From Streptomyces sp. NBC_00683 (GTDB taxonomy: Bacteria; Actinomycetota; Actinomycetes; Streptomycetales; Streptomycetaceae), in contig NZ_CP109013.1 in the NCBI RefSeq assembly GCF_036226745.1, positions 4,526,001 through 4,590,000 on the forward strand: DNA of 64,000 bases, given 5' to 3'. Below the pieces are notes generated by a model. It was not told where the DNA came from and made no database searches. It saw only the letters and a program-made list of their open reading frames with translations. The translations under genes were made by a program, and so were the position numbers. Positions 35,602 through 43,727 of this stretch are shown here, in pieces; the first letter of the stretch is position 1; each line of letters opens with the position of its first letter.

Positions 35602-36063
35602 TTAATCGCATCGTTCAACAGCGTCGGATTGCAGTCTCAGCTCCTGGACCTGATAGCAGTCGGAGTAGATGGTGGCGATGATTGCGCCGCACGTGCATGC
35701 CAGGTTGGGCCCCCATTCGCCGTCCATCCCGCAGCAGTAGCCACGGCGCATCGCGATGTCGGGGTGCTCCTCCAGACCGAGGCTGTCGCCGGGGTTGAGC
35801 ACGATGGTGCCGCTCGGGCCGGACTCCACCAGGAAGCCGGACGACTTATCCAGTACGTACGGTGGGCCTGACGCATCGGGATCGACCGCAAACGCCCCCG
35901 GAGGCATCCGCACGATGGGTTCAGCGGAATGCCCGCTTGCATCCGGGGGTGACGCCTCCGCCCGGTACCACCCTTCATCCACATCAGGGTCCGGCAGGGA
36001 CCGCTCGCTGACCGTCGGGGTTACCGCTCGGTGGCAGCCGCGGCACTGGAAGACCGTCATCAA
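35602..36063 (-). CDS. Hypothetical protein with N-terminal zinc knuckle
   Basis: 153 residues. It begins MMTVFQCRGCHRAVTPTVSE, a CxxC pair at the extreme N-terminus, and has a second Cys group near the end (YCCGMDGEWGPNLACTCGA), so a bound zinc is likely. The middle is acidic and Pro-rich. No domain recognised. It stands just inside the left tRNA-Ser-like fragment, so it may belong to the same inserted block as the SDR/MFS/TetR genes. Confidence 0.7.
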   Translation of the reverse strand: MMTVFQCRGCHRAVTPTVSERSLPDPDVDEGWYRAEASPPDASGHSAEPIVRMPPGAFAVDPDASGPPYVLDKSSGFLVESGPSGTIVLNPGDSLGLEEHPDIAMRRGYCCGMDGEWGPNLACTCGAIIATIYSDCYQVQELRLQSDAVERCD

Positions 36064-36223
36064 GGCATCTCATTTCTTCGATCATTTTCGGCGCAGGCGT
36101 CACCAGGCACCCGGAGTGCGCCAGGGACGGGCCGAATGGGGGCGGCCCGTGGAGACGCGGGTCCGCCTCCAGCCCGTCGTGGTGAAGCCTTTTGCTGGGG
36201 TGGTCACCCCTGCCTGCCGAACG

Positions 36224-36982
36224 TCAGGCCGATGCCCCACTGTCGACGACCAGGTCGGTGCCGACCACCGCGCCCGCCGTGGGCGAGGCGAGGTAGAGCA
36301 CCGCAGCCGCCACTTCTTCGGCCTCCGCGACCCGGCCGAGCGGGTTCTCCGACTTCACCCGCTCGGCACGGTCGGCCTCGGTCTCGCCGGGTCGTAGCGA
36401 CATGGGAGCGGCGGAGGCGCCGGGGCTGACCGCGTTGATGCGAACGCCCTGGTGGATGTGGTCGAGAGCGGCAGCGCGGGTCAGCGCGGAGACCGCTGCC
36501 TTCGAGGTGATGTACGCGGCGGCGTTCGGGATACGCAGGTGGGCGCCCAGGTTGGAGGAGATATTGACGATGACCCCGCCACCGTTGTCCTTCATGTGCG
36601 CGATCTCGTGCTTCATGGCCAGCCAGACGCCGGTGACATTGGTCCGAAGTACCGCGTCCCAGTCCTCCTCGCTCACCTCTCCGACAGGGACGGTGCCGCG
36701 GAGTATCCCGGCGTTGTTGACTGCGATGTCGAGCCCGCCGAAACGGGTGACGCTCTCGCGTACGAGGTCCCGGACCCGGCCGGAGTCCGTGACGTCGACG
36801 GTGACGGCGGCGGCCGTGCCGCCGGCCGCCTCTATGAGGCCGACCGTCTCCTCCAGGGAGGCCGCGGTGCGACCCGCGGCGATCACGGACGCGTCCTCGG
36901 CGGCGAAGGCGAGCGCGATCGCGCGGCCGAGACCGGAGCCCGCGCCCGTGACGAGCACGGTCTTGCCAGTGAAGTGCTTCAT
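36224..36982 (-). CDS. Short-chain dehydrogenase/reductase
   Basis: 252 residues, classical SDR. NAD(P)-binding TGAGSGLG near residue 12, NNAG near 90 (VNNAGILRG), catalytic Ser in VNISSNLGAH, and the Y-x3-K pair in AAAYITSKAAV. The Arg after beta-2 (AAGRTAAS) suggests NADPH preference. Substrate unknown. Transcribed after the MFS gene (27 bp gap), so probably in one operon whose expression is set by the TetR regulator; a detoxification pair of reductase plus pump is the simplest reading. Confidence 0.93.
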   Translation of the reverse strand: MKHFTGKTVLVTGAGSGLGRAIALAFAAEDASVIAAGRTAASLEETVGLIEAAGGTAAAVTVDVTDSGRVRDLVRESVTRFGGLDIAVNNAGILRGTVPVGEVSEEDWDAVLRTNVTGVWLAMKHEIAHMKDNGGGVIVNISSNLGAHLRIPNAAAYITSKAAVSALTRAAALDHIHQGVRINAVSPGASAAPMSLRPGETEADRAERVKSENPLGRVAEAEEVAAAVLYLASPTAGAVVGTDLVVDSGASA

Positions 36983-37009
36983 TGTTCGGCAACTCCTTCG
37001 AGCGGTGGA

Positions 37010-38356
37010 TTAGTCGGTGCGATGGTTCAGAAAGGCTGCGACGGCAAGGGCGGACCCCGTCGCGGCCAGGGACAGGGCGTCGCCGCCGAGCGTGAGCAGG
37101 AGGGCGAACAGGACGGTCGGACCGAGCTCCATCGCGCTGTTCAGCACACCGCCGGCGAGCCCGGTCTGCTGCGGCGGTACGCCTGCGGTGGCGAGCACGG
37201 CGGCTCCGCCGAAGGAGGCCGCGGTACCGGCCGACAGCAGCACGAGGCCCGGCAGCAGCCCGTACACGTACGGGGTGTGTGCGTGGAGTCCGGTGGAGGC
37301 GAGGAAGGCGAGCCCGGCCGCGCCGGTGCCGAGCCCGGCGGTCGTGACGGCTCCGGCCCCGTACCGGATGACGAGGGGCCCTGCCGCGCGGCCCGAGGCG
37401 ATCAGCGCGACGGCGAACGGCACGAAGGCGGCCGAGGTCTGCAGCGGTGACCAGTCACGGGTCTGCTGGAGGTGCAGTGAGAGGACCACGAAGGTCATCG
37501 CGGTCCCGCAGGCGCTCAGCGCGATGGCCGTGAGGGCGAGGGCCCGCCGCCGGTCGAGCAGGAAGCGAATCGGTAGCAGCGGGTCGCGGGCGTGACGCTC
37601 GGCGTACAGGAACGCGGCAAGCAGTACGGCCCCGCCGAGCAGTGGCACGAGCACGCCGGTCGACGACCAGGGCCGGACGTCGGTGACGACGAGTCCGTAA
37701 CTGGCGAGAGTGATCCCGGTGGTGGCGAGCAGCGCACCCGGCAGGTCCAGAGTCCTGCCCCGGTTCGGAGCGGTGTGCGGCAGTAGCCGGGGCGCGAGAG
37801 CCAGGGAGGTGACCGCGACCACGAGTGGTACGACGAAGGTCCAACGCCACGAGAGCCACGACAGGATGACGCCGGAGAGCAGATTGCCGGCGGTCGCGCC
37901 GAGTACGGAGAGTCCGCCCCAGGTGGCCATCGCCCTGCCGTACGCGGCGGGGGAGCGGAAGACGGTGCGCAGCACCGCCATGGCGGCGGGCGCGACAAGG
38001 GCCGCGCCTGCGCCCTGTGCGAGACGTGCCGCGAGCAGTGCCCCGATGCCGGGAGCGAACGGGGCGGCGGCCGAGGCCGCGGCGAAGAGGAGGAGGCCGA
38101 CGGCGAGGGTACGCCGCCCGCCGAAGCGGTCGGCGAGGCGGCCACCGAAGAGCAGCAGGCCGGCGAAGGTCAGTCCGTATGAGGCGCTGAGCAGGATCAA
38201 GTCGGCCCGCTGCAGGCCGAATTCCCGCCCGATGAGAGGCAGCGGCACAGCGATCGCGGCGAGCGTGAAGATCAGCGTGGTCTGGACGCTTCCGAGAAGG
38301 ACGAAGGCGTATCGGTGCTGCACGTCGACGACGTGGGTGGCTCCCCCGGCGGTCAT
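37010..38356 (-). CDS. MFS transporter, drug-efflux type
   Basis: 448 residues, about 12-14 membrane helices. The signature between helices 2 and 3 is GGRLADRFGGRRTLAVG, and motif C-like GNLLSGVILSWLSWRWTFVV is of the DHA2/EmrB type. It should export a small toxic or secondary metabolite using the proton gradient. ATG 38356 follows GAGGAGGGGT; a GTG/ATG further up is less well placed. Lies between the TetR gene (77 bp upstream) and the SDR gene. Confidence 0.93.
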   Translation of the reverse strand: MTAGGATHVVDVQHRYAFVLLGSVQTTLIFTLAAIAVPLPLIGREFGLQRADLILLSASYGLTFAGLLLFGGRLADRFGGRRTLAVGLLLFAAASAAAPFAPGIGALLAARLAQGAGAALVAPAAMAVLRTVFRSPAAYGRAMATWGGLSVLGATAGNLLSGVILSWLSWRWTFVVPLVVAVTSLALAPRLLPHTAPNRGRTLDLPGALLATTGITLASYGLVVTDVRPWSSTGVLVPLLGGAVLLAAFLYAERHARDPLLPIRFLLDRRRALALTAIALSACGTAMTFVVLSLHLQQTRDWSPLQTSAAFVPFAVALIASGRAAGPLVIRYGAGAVTTAGLGTGAAGLAFLASTGLHAHTPYVYGLLPGLVLLSAGTAASFGGAAVLATAGVPPQQTGLAGGVLNSAMELGPTVLFALLLTLGGDALSLAATGSALAVAAFLNHRTD

Positions 38357-38372
38357 ACCCCTCCTCATATTT

Positions 38373-38384
38373 GATCGATCGGTC
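38373..38384. promoter_or_regulatory. Candidate TetR operator before the MFS gene
   Basis: GATCGATCGGTC, a near-palindrome, shares 10 of 12 positions with the site at 39042-39053 upstream of the tetR gene. It lies 16 bp before the MFS start, where repressor would block transcription. Confidence 0.55.
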
Positions 38385-38433
38385 CATTATTCGGGCGTGC
38401 GGGAGCGGGCGCGGTGGTTCCGGCGCGTGTGAT

Positions 38434-39018
38434 TCAGTCCAGCAGGGTCAGCGCCTGCTCGGTCGCATCCCGCACCCGGGCGGGATCGCTGGATGCCTTG
38501 CCGACGATCCGTACGCCCTGCAGCAGGACGAGCAGCATGCGGGCCAGCGCACGCGGATCACGATCCTCGGGCAGCTCGCCCTGGGCCCGGGCCCGTACGA
38601 GCGCGGACTGCAGCAGCGTCTCGAAGTGCTCCCAGCTGACCTCGACCCGGCGGGCCGCGGCGGGGTCGTGCGGGGCCAGTTCGGCTGCCGTGTTGGTGAT
38701 GAGACAGCCATTCAGCCGGTCCTCGGGGGAGGCTGCTTCCGAGGCGAAACGGCGTACGGTCGCCCGCACCGCGGGCAGCGCGGGTCCCGGCTGTGACAGC
38801 TCGGTGAGGAGCAGCGGATCGCGCTCCTCCGAGTACCGGTCCACGGCCTTCAGGTACAGCTCGTGCTTGTTGCCGAACGTGGCGTAGATGCTGGCGCGAC
38901 CGATGCCGAGGTGCTCGACGAGGTCGGCGATCGACGTCGCTTCGTAGCCGCGCCGCCAGAACAGCTCAAGGGCTGACTGCAGCGCGGCATCCGGATCGAA
39001 TTCCTTGGTCCTGGCCAC
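38434..39018 (-). CDS. TetR/AcrR-family repressor
   Basis: 194 residues. The N-terminal helix-turn-helix is ATSIADLVEHLGIGRASIYATFGNKHELYLKAV (positions about 28-60), preceded by MARTKEFDPDAALQSALELF. The C-terminal ligand domain resembles the TetR_C_16-like group (LNGCLITNTAAELAPHDP, where Cys-Leu-Ile-Thr-Asn is often seen in electrophile- or quinone-responsive regulators). It probably represses itself and the MFS-SDR genes through the two matching inverted repeats and is released by the pump's substrate. Confidence 0.92.
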   Translation of the reverse strand: MARTKEFDPDAALQSALELFWRRGYEATSIADLVEHLGIGRASIYATFGNKHELYLKAVDRYSEERDPLLLTELSQPGPALPAVRATVRRFASEAASPEDRLNGCLITNTAAELAPHDPAAARRVEVSWEHFETLLQSALVRARAQGELPEDRDPRALARMLLVLLQGVRIVGKASSDPARVRDATEQALTLLD

Positions 39019-39041
39019 ATCGGAGACCGTAGTCCATTACA

Positions 39042-39053
39042 GAACGAGCGGTC
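39042..39053. promoter_or_regulatory. Candidate TetR operator before the tetR gene
   Basis: GAACGAGCGGTC, 24 bp upstream of the tetR ATG; matches GATCGATCGGTC at 38373-38384. Both sit next to TCCATTA-like sequence, probably part of the promoters. Confidence 0.5.
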
Positions 39054-39295
39054 AATAAAGTTCCACCGACGCCACGTTGATGGGAGCTTCCCGTCCCTCG
39101 CGTGCGCACCTGCGGAACGCGGGCCTCGGTGACTGCTGACTGTGAGCTCCGCAGGCAGCCGCAGTTCCCCGTGAGTCCCTGAACGATCCGGCGCGGTTGC
39201 GGCACGGGGAACTTGTGATCCGTGGCCGAGTTACTCAAGCGGGGCTGAGTATGTGGACTCTGGCCGGTTGCAGGGTGATCCGACACGCTTGAGCC

Positions 39296-39700
39296 ATGCC
39301 GCAACGACCTCTGAAACTCGTTCCCCAGCTGATAGCGATCCTCGTGCTTGCTGTGATGACGCTAGTCGTGTGGGCTGCCTGGCTGGGCTGGGACCAGCAC
39401 CGAGACGTGCAGCCTGATGGTTCCGAGACCGGCCCCTACGAGGCGTGGCAGGTGATCGGGCTGGTGCTGACTCTGCTGGCGCCGGTGTACTGGGCGGCAT
39501 CCCGGCGCTACATCGCAGGCGCCGCGTTCGGCGTCCCGGTCGGCCTGACCGTCGCCGCCGGTTACGACTGGTCGGACGACTCCAGCGGACTGTTCCTGGT
39601 CGGCGTGGTGATGATCATGGTGGGGTCTCTCATCGTGACCTGCGCCGCAACCGCCGTGATCGCCTCCGTGAAAGCAAGGTCCGACTCAACCCGACAGTGA
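39296..39700 (+). CDS. Hypothetical membrane protein, four helices
   Basis: 134 residues with about four hydrophobic helices (LIAILVLAVMTLVVWAAWLG, AWQVIGLVLTLLAPVYWAA, AGAAFGVPVGLTVAAGY, LFLVGVVMIMVGSLIVTCAA). No recognised family. Its stop at 39698-39700 abuts the tRNA-Ser-like fragment at 39701, so the gene ends exactly at the att remnant. Confidence 0.7.
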   Translation: MPQRPLKLVPQLIAILVLAVMTLVVWAAWLGWDQHRDVQPDGSETGPYEAWQVIGLVLTLLAPVYWAASRRYIAGAAFGVPVGLTVAAGYDWSDDSSGLFLVGVVMIMVGSLIVTCAATAVIASVKARSDSTRQ

Positions 39701-39774
39701 CTTGAAACCGTCGTGTCGGTGATGCCACCGTGTGTTCAGATCCCACACCCACCGCAGTTGAACGGCCCCTGACC
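39701..39774 (+). repeat. tRNA-Ser-like 3' fragment, middle copy (att remnant)
   Basis: Begins CTTGAAACCGTCGTGTCGG (anticodon-loop and variable-arm region), then TTCAGATCCCACACCCACCGCA (T arm and acceptor 3' strand) and GTTGAACGGCCCCTGACC. With the 35495 copy it brackets the block that holds the TetR-MFS-SDR genes. An integrase fragment follows 47 bp later. Confidence 0.65.
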
Positions 39775-39820
39775 TGGGGAACGGGTCGGGGGTCGCTCTC
39801 GTGTGCGCTGTCCCTCGGCC

Positions 39821-39873
39821 GCTGCGCCGCAAGGACGTCGACCTGGACGACCTCACCGTCCGCGTCAGGCAGG
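39821..39873 (+). pseudogene. Tyrosine-integrase fragment
   Basis: Encodes RRKDVDLDDLTVRVRQA and then loses homology. The DNA nearly matches 54744-54796 in the larger integrase remnant (one missing base and one substitution in about 53). It is the debris of an integrase next to its attachment site. Confidence 0.65.
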
Positions 39874-39953
39874 CCCCCGGGTTTCTACGGCCCGATGGGC
39901 TTCATCTGCCGGCTTCCTCCGTACCGGAGGTCTCCACGACTAGCCTCCGCAGC

Positions 39954-40760
39954 ATGCTGCGTATCGCTGACGCCCGCACGGGCCACCTCGTGGAGTTTCC
40001 CTCTGCGCACCGCCACCTCATGCGCATCTGCGTCCATCTGCCGGTCATCGACGACGGGATCGGCCCGGTGCACCTGCGCGTACTGTTGCTCGGCGACGTA
40101 CTGGCGCGCACCGCTGAGCTGCACCACCTGCAGACCCTCACGGTGCTCACCGCGCCGGACCTGCCGCAGGAGCAAGTGCAGGCGCTCGACAGGGTCATGG
40201 CCGTACTCGGCATCCACCCGCCGGCCACCGTCCGTGCTCACGATCCGAGTCAGACACCGAGCGCTCCTGCCGAAGTGCACGTGCTCGCGTACGGCGCCGA
40301 CCAGCAGGACAGCTCCGGCGGGGTACGGATCGATGTCGGCGAGGTCAGCACGGCACCCCCGGACGAGGGAGGCCCAGGCTCCCCGGACGCAGCCGCCCCG
40401 GAGGGAAGCGATCCGCTGGCTCTGAGGATGCTGTTGCTCGGCCATCCCCACAGCACGCCCGTCCTGGTCACCGGCGCCGCGCTCGCCCAGGCCCGGCGGA
40501 CACTGCGGCACTGGCGGCAGCTGGTGGCCGACTGGGCGCAGGAACCATCCAGGCCGATCCCCGCCGACCTGTTGCGTCAGGCTCATGCCGCACTCGCCGA
40601 CGATCTCGGCGTCCCCGCCGTCCTGGACATGCTGCGCAGCGTGGAGGAGAACGCCGACGTACCTGCCGGCGCCAAGTTCGAGACCTTCGCACATCTCGAC
40701 CGCGTGCTCGGGCTGGACCTCGCGCGCGATGTCGGCCACCAGCACCAGGAGACTCCGTGA
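39954..40760 (+). CDS. CysRS/MshC-like protein without visible catalytic motifs
   Basis: 268 residues. It begins MLRIADARTGHLVEFPSAHR and has a Rossmann-like start (VHLRVLLLGDVLARTAELHH, then LTVLTAPDLPQEQVQALDRV), then a helical second half (RTLRHWRQLVADWAQEPSRP, ALADDLGVPAVLDMLRSVEE, GAKFETFAHLDRVLGLDLAR). This resembles the cysteinyl-tRNA synthetase/mycothiol ligase (MshC) fold and its C-terminal helices. The HIGH-type motif, the zinc cysteines and the KMSKS loop are not visible, so it is unlikely to activate cysteine. Role unknown; it lies 235 bp before the phytochrome gene. Confidence 0.7.
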   Translation: MLRIADARTGHLVEFPSAHRHLMRICVHLPVIDDGIGPVHLRVLLLGDVLARTAELHHLQTLTVLTAPDLPQEQVQALDRVMAVLGIHPPATVRAHDPSQTPSAPAEVHVLAYGADQQDSSGGVRIDVGEVSTAPPDEGGPGSPDAAAPEGSDPLALRMLLLGHPHSTPVLVTGAALAQARRTLRHWRQLVADWAQEPSRPIPADLLRQAHAALADDLGVPAVLDMLRSVEENADVPAGAKFETFAHLDRVLGLDLARDVGHQHQETP

Positions 40761-40995
40761 CCACAGGCGACTCACGGCGCCTGGTCCTGCTGCGGCATGC
40801 GTCCTGCCGCAGCGCCGCCCTCACGTGCCACCACGGCCTGCGGGGGCGGGCCTCCTGCGGCGGCACAGGCGGCTGCCTCCGGGAGCGACGACACGCACCC
40901 GCAGCAGACTCTCCGCTGCAGGGCGCCGTGGAAGGATCGCGGCGATCGGGGCGGCCGACAGGACCGGCCCGAGAACTCGGAACGTGGGAGAAGAG

Positions 40996-43278
40996 ATGTC
41001 CCTTCCGGACCCGGGACGGGAGGAAGAAGCCGCGGCGGCCATCGGCTTCGACCTCAGTGAGTGCATCCAGGAACCCATCCACCTGCTGGGCAGGATCCAG
41101 TCCCACGGCACCCTGCTCGCAGTGGAGGCCGCCACCGGCACCGTGGACACCGCGGCCCTGAACACCGGTTGCCTGCTGGGGATCGCTGCCGAGGAGTTGG
41201 TCGGGGGGCCCATCACGCGGGTGCTGTCCCCCGAGCAGTGGGCCGAGGCGCTCGAGGTCGGCGCTCAGCATGCGGCGGCAAGCCTGGTTCTCCCCGTCTC
41301 CATCGATGTGGCGGGCGCCCCTCGGATGTTCGACGTGACCGCCCACCGGCAGGGGCCTTTACTGGTCCTGGAGTGCGAGCCGCGCATCGTCGCGGCACCG
41401 CACTTCGCACACTTCTACCAGGGGGTCCGGCGAGCCCTGACGCGTCTACGGTCCTCGACGACAACGGTTGAGTGCTGCCAGGAGGCCACGCGTGAGATCC
41501 GTGCGCTGACCGGCTTCGACCGGGTGGTCGCCTACCGCTTCGACGGACAGGACGGGCCAGGAGAGGTGGTCGCGGAGGAACTCACCGCCGGCCACGAGCC
41601 CTGGCTGGGGCTGTGGTTCCCTGCCAGCGACATCCCGCCCCAGGCGAGGCGGCTGTACCGCGACAACTGGATCCGGGCGATCGCCGACGTGGACGACACC
41701 AGTGTCGGCCTGCACCCTCCGCGCCGAGCCGATTCGAGCCTGCCACTGGATCTGTCGAACTCTGTACTGCGCACCGTGTCCGGCTTCCATCTGGAGTACC
41801 TGCGGAACATCGGTGTGAAGTCGTCGATGTCGGTGAGCGTCCTCCGGGAGGGCGAGCTCTGGGGGCTGATCGCCTGTCATGGCTACGCCGCCGTCACCGT
41901 CCCTCCGGAGCTCCGGGCAGCATGTGAGTTCTTCGGCGTGGCCTTCTCCCTCCAACTCGCCGTCATCGAGGAACGAGAACAGGCCGAGGCGCTCACCGCA
42001 TCCCGGGAGCGTCTTGGGCAGATCATGTCCCGGGTGACGGCAGACCTGGAGGACTCGCTCCTGGCAGGTGACGACGCCCTCAGATCACTGTTGGACGCCG
42101 ATGGCGCGGTGCTCTGCAGAGGCGGCCGCAGCGTCATGAGCGGGATGAGTGTTCCGCCCGCTCTGCTGGACACCCTCCAGGTCCGCGCGGCAGGGCCGGC
42201 ACCCGGCACGGTCTGGACTACGGACCGCCTGTCCGAGGAACCGGACCATCACGACGACGTGCCGGAAGACGGTCCGGCAGGGGTTCTGATGGTGACGCTC
42301 AGCCACTCGGGTGACTTCCTCGCCTGGTTCCGCAGGGCCCGTCCGACCGCCCGCCAGTGGGCCACCGACCCTTCCACGCCCGTCCAGGTCGGACCGCGAG
42401 GCGAACGGCTCACCCCTCGCGGTTCAGGTGCCGTCTTTCGCGCGGTGGTACGCGGACGGAGCCTGCCCTGGACGCCGACCGACAGCGTCACCGCGCAGGA
42501 ACTCTGGCGCACGCTGACAGGACTCGTACTCCGGCACGAGGCGGAACTGGCAGCGTTGAACGAACAGCTGCGCCTCACCAACTCCGACCTCGACTCATTC
42601 GCCCATGTGGCAGCCCACGACCTCAAGGAACCGCTACGAGGCATCTCCAACGCCGCGACCTTCGTCATCGAGGATGCCGCAGCGGAGCTCGACGCGACCA
42701 CCGTCCGACGGTTGCTCACCATGCGGCGACTGGCCGGCCGGATGGACGACCTGCTCAACTCGCTGCTGCATTTCGCCCGACTGGGCCGAGGCGGGCTGCA
42801 CCGCACCCGTGTGCCACTGGACCGGGTGCTGGACTCCGCGCTCGACGTGGCCGGGGAACGTCTGGCCGAGGCCCACGTGCGGGTCATCAGAAATGATCTG
42901 CCCGAGGTGTACGCCGACGAGAACCGGCTCTACGAAGTCCTGGTCAACCTCCTGGTGAATGCGGCCAAGTACGCTGCGGACAAGGAAGATCGCACGGTCG
43001 AGGTCCTGGTCGACACGCTCCGCCCACCGGCAGGCGGGCACCCGCAGCAGACCGTCGTGGTCCGGGACAACGGCATCGGCATCCCGTCCGACCGGCAGCA
43101 CGAGGTGTTCGAGCTGTTCCGCAGGCTGCACGGGGAGGGCGAGCACGGTGGCGGCACCGGCGTGGGGCTCGCGATCGTCAAGCGGATCGTGGAGCGGCAC
43201 GGCGGCGAACTGTGGCTCGACAGCGAACCGGGCCGCGGGACAACCTTCTTCTTCACCCTGAGTCAGGAAGGAGGCTGA
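40996..43278 (+). CDS. Bacteriophytochrome sensor histidine kinase
   Basis: 760 residues in the order PAS-GAF-PHY-HisKA-HATPase. Cys23 in LSECIQEPIHLLGRIQSHG sits where biliverdin attaches in bacteriophytochromes; the GAF domain contains the chromophore-pocket motif FPASDIPPQARRLY (~208). The H-box is SFAHVAAHDLKEPLRGI (His near 540) and the ATP site has NAAKYA, DNGIGIP and GGTGVGLAIV. It should sense red/far-red light and autophosphorylate. ATG 40996 follows GGGAGAAGAG. Its 3' end overlaps by 16 bp the converging response-regulator gene, its probable phosphorelay partner. Confidence 0.93.
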   Translation: MSLPDPGREEEAAAAIGFDLSECIQEPIHLLGRIQSHGTLLAVEAATGTVDTAALNTGCLLGIAAEELVGGPITRVLSPEQWAEALEVGAQHAAASLVLPVSIDVAGAPRMFDVTAHRQGPLLVLECEPRIVAAPHFAHFYQGVRRALTRLRSSTTTVECCQEATREIRALTGFDRVVAYRFDGQDGPGEVVAEELTAGHEPWLGLWFPASDIPPQARRLYRDNWIRAIADVDDTSVGLHPPRRADSSLPLDLSNSVLRTVSGFHLEYLRNIGVKSSMSVSVLREGELWGLIACHGYAAVTVPPELRAACEFFGVAFSLQLAVIEEREQAEALTASRERLGQIMSRVTADLEDSLLAGDDALRSLLDADGAVLCRGGRSVMSGMSVPPALLDTLQVRAAGPAPGTVWTTDRLSEEPDHHDDVPEDGPAGVLMVTLSHSGDFLAWFRRARPTARQWATDPSTPVQVGPRGERLTPRGSGAVFRAVVRGRSLPWTPTDSVTAQELWRTLTGLVLRHEAELAALNEQLRLTNSDLDSFAHVAAHDLKEPLRGISNAATFVIEDAAAELDATTVRRLLTMRRLAGRMDDLLNSLLHFARLGRGGLHRTRVPLDRVLDSALDVAGERLAEAHVRVIRNDLPEVYADENRLYEVLVNLLVNAAKYAADKEDRTVEVLVDTLRPPAGGHPQQTVVVRDNGIGIPSDRQHEVFELFRRLHGEGEHGGGTGVGLAIVKRIVERHGGELWLDSEPGRGTTFFFTLSQEGG

Positions 43279-43727
43279 GCGGCGGGGCCCTCGTCCCCGC
43301 CCGTCGCCTTTCTCTGCCAGTAGTCCACCGCCCCCTTCAGTACCGTGCGGAAGAGTTCGAAGTTGACCGGCTTGTAGATGTAACTGTCGGCGCCTGCCGC
43401 GTAGGTCGTGTCCACCTCGTCCGGTCCGGTGGACGAGGTGAAGGCCACCACCGCCACGTCGTTCAGTTCGGGCCGGGAGCGGATCGAACGCAGCACCGCT
43501 CCTCCACTGAGACCAGGCAGGTTCAGGTCCAGGAGGACGAGCCCCGGTCGGCGTGCGGCTTCCAGCAAGCGCTCGACGAATCCGGTTCCCCGGTCGGTGA
43601 ATTCCAGAGTCAGACCCGGGTGGGTGCGACCGAGCGCCCGCGCAATGGCCTCGGCGTCCTCCGCCGAATCCTCGACCACCCAGACAAGGTTGTGATCGAT
43701 TCTGTACTCCCCGGCAGCCCCGCTCAT
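43263..43727 (-). CDS. Single-domain response regulator (REC)
   Basis: 154 residues, receiver domain only. Acidic pocket in VWVVEDSAEDAE, phosphoacceptor Asp in LVLLDLNLPGLSGG, Thr/Ser switch in VVAFTSSTG and Lys in SYIYKPVNFELF. Proteins with this sequence are typical partners of bacteriophytochrome kinases (Rcp1-like). There is no output domain, so it must act on another protein; the upstream gene, which overlaps it by 4 bp, encodes a SpoIIE-type phosphatase. Confidence 0.93.
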   Translation of the reverse strand: MSGAAGEYRIDHNLVWVVEDSAEDAEAIARALGRTHPGLTLEFTDRGTGFVERLLEAARRPGLVLLDLNLPGLSGGAVLRSIRSRPELNDVAVVAFTSSTGPDEVDTTYAAGADSYIYKPVNFELFRTVLKGAVDYWQRKATGGDEGPAAQPPS

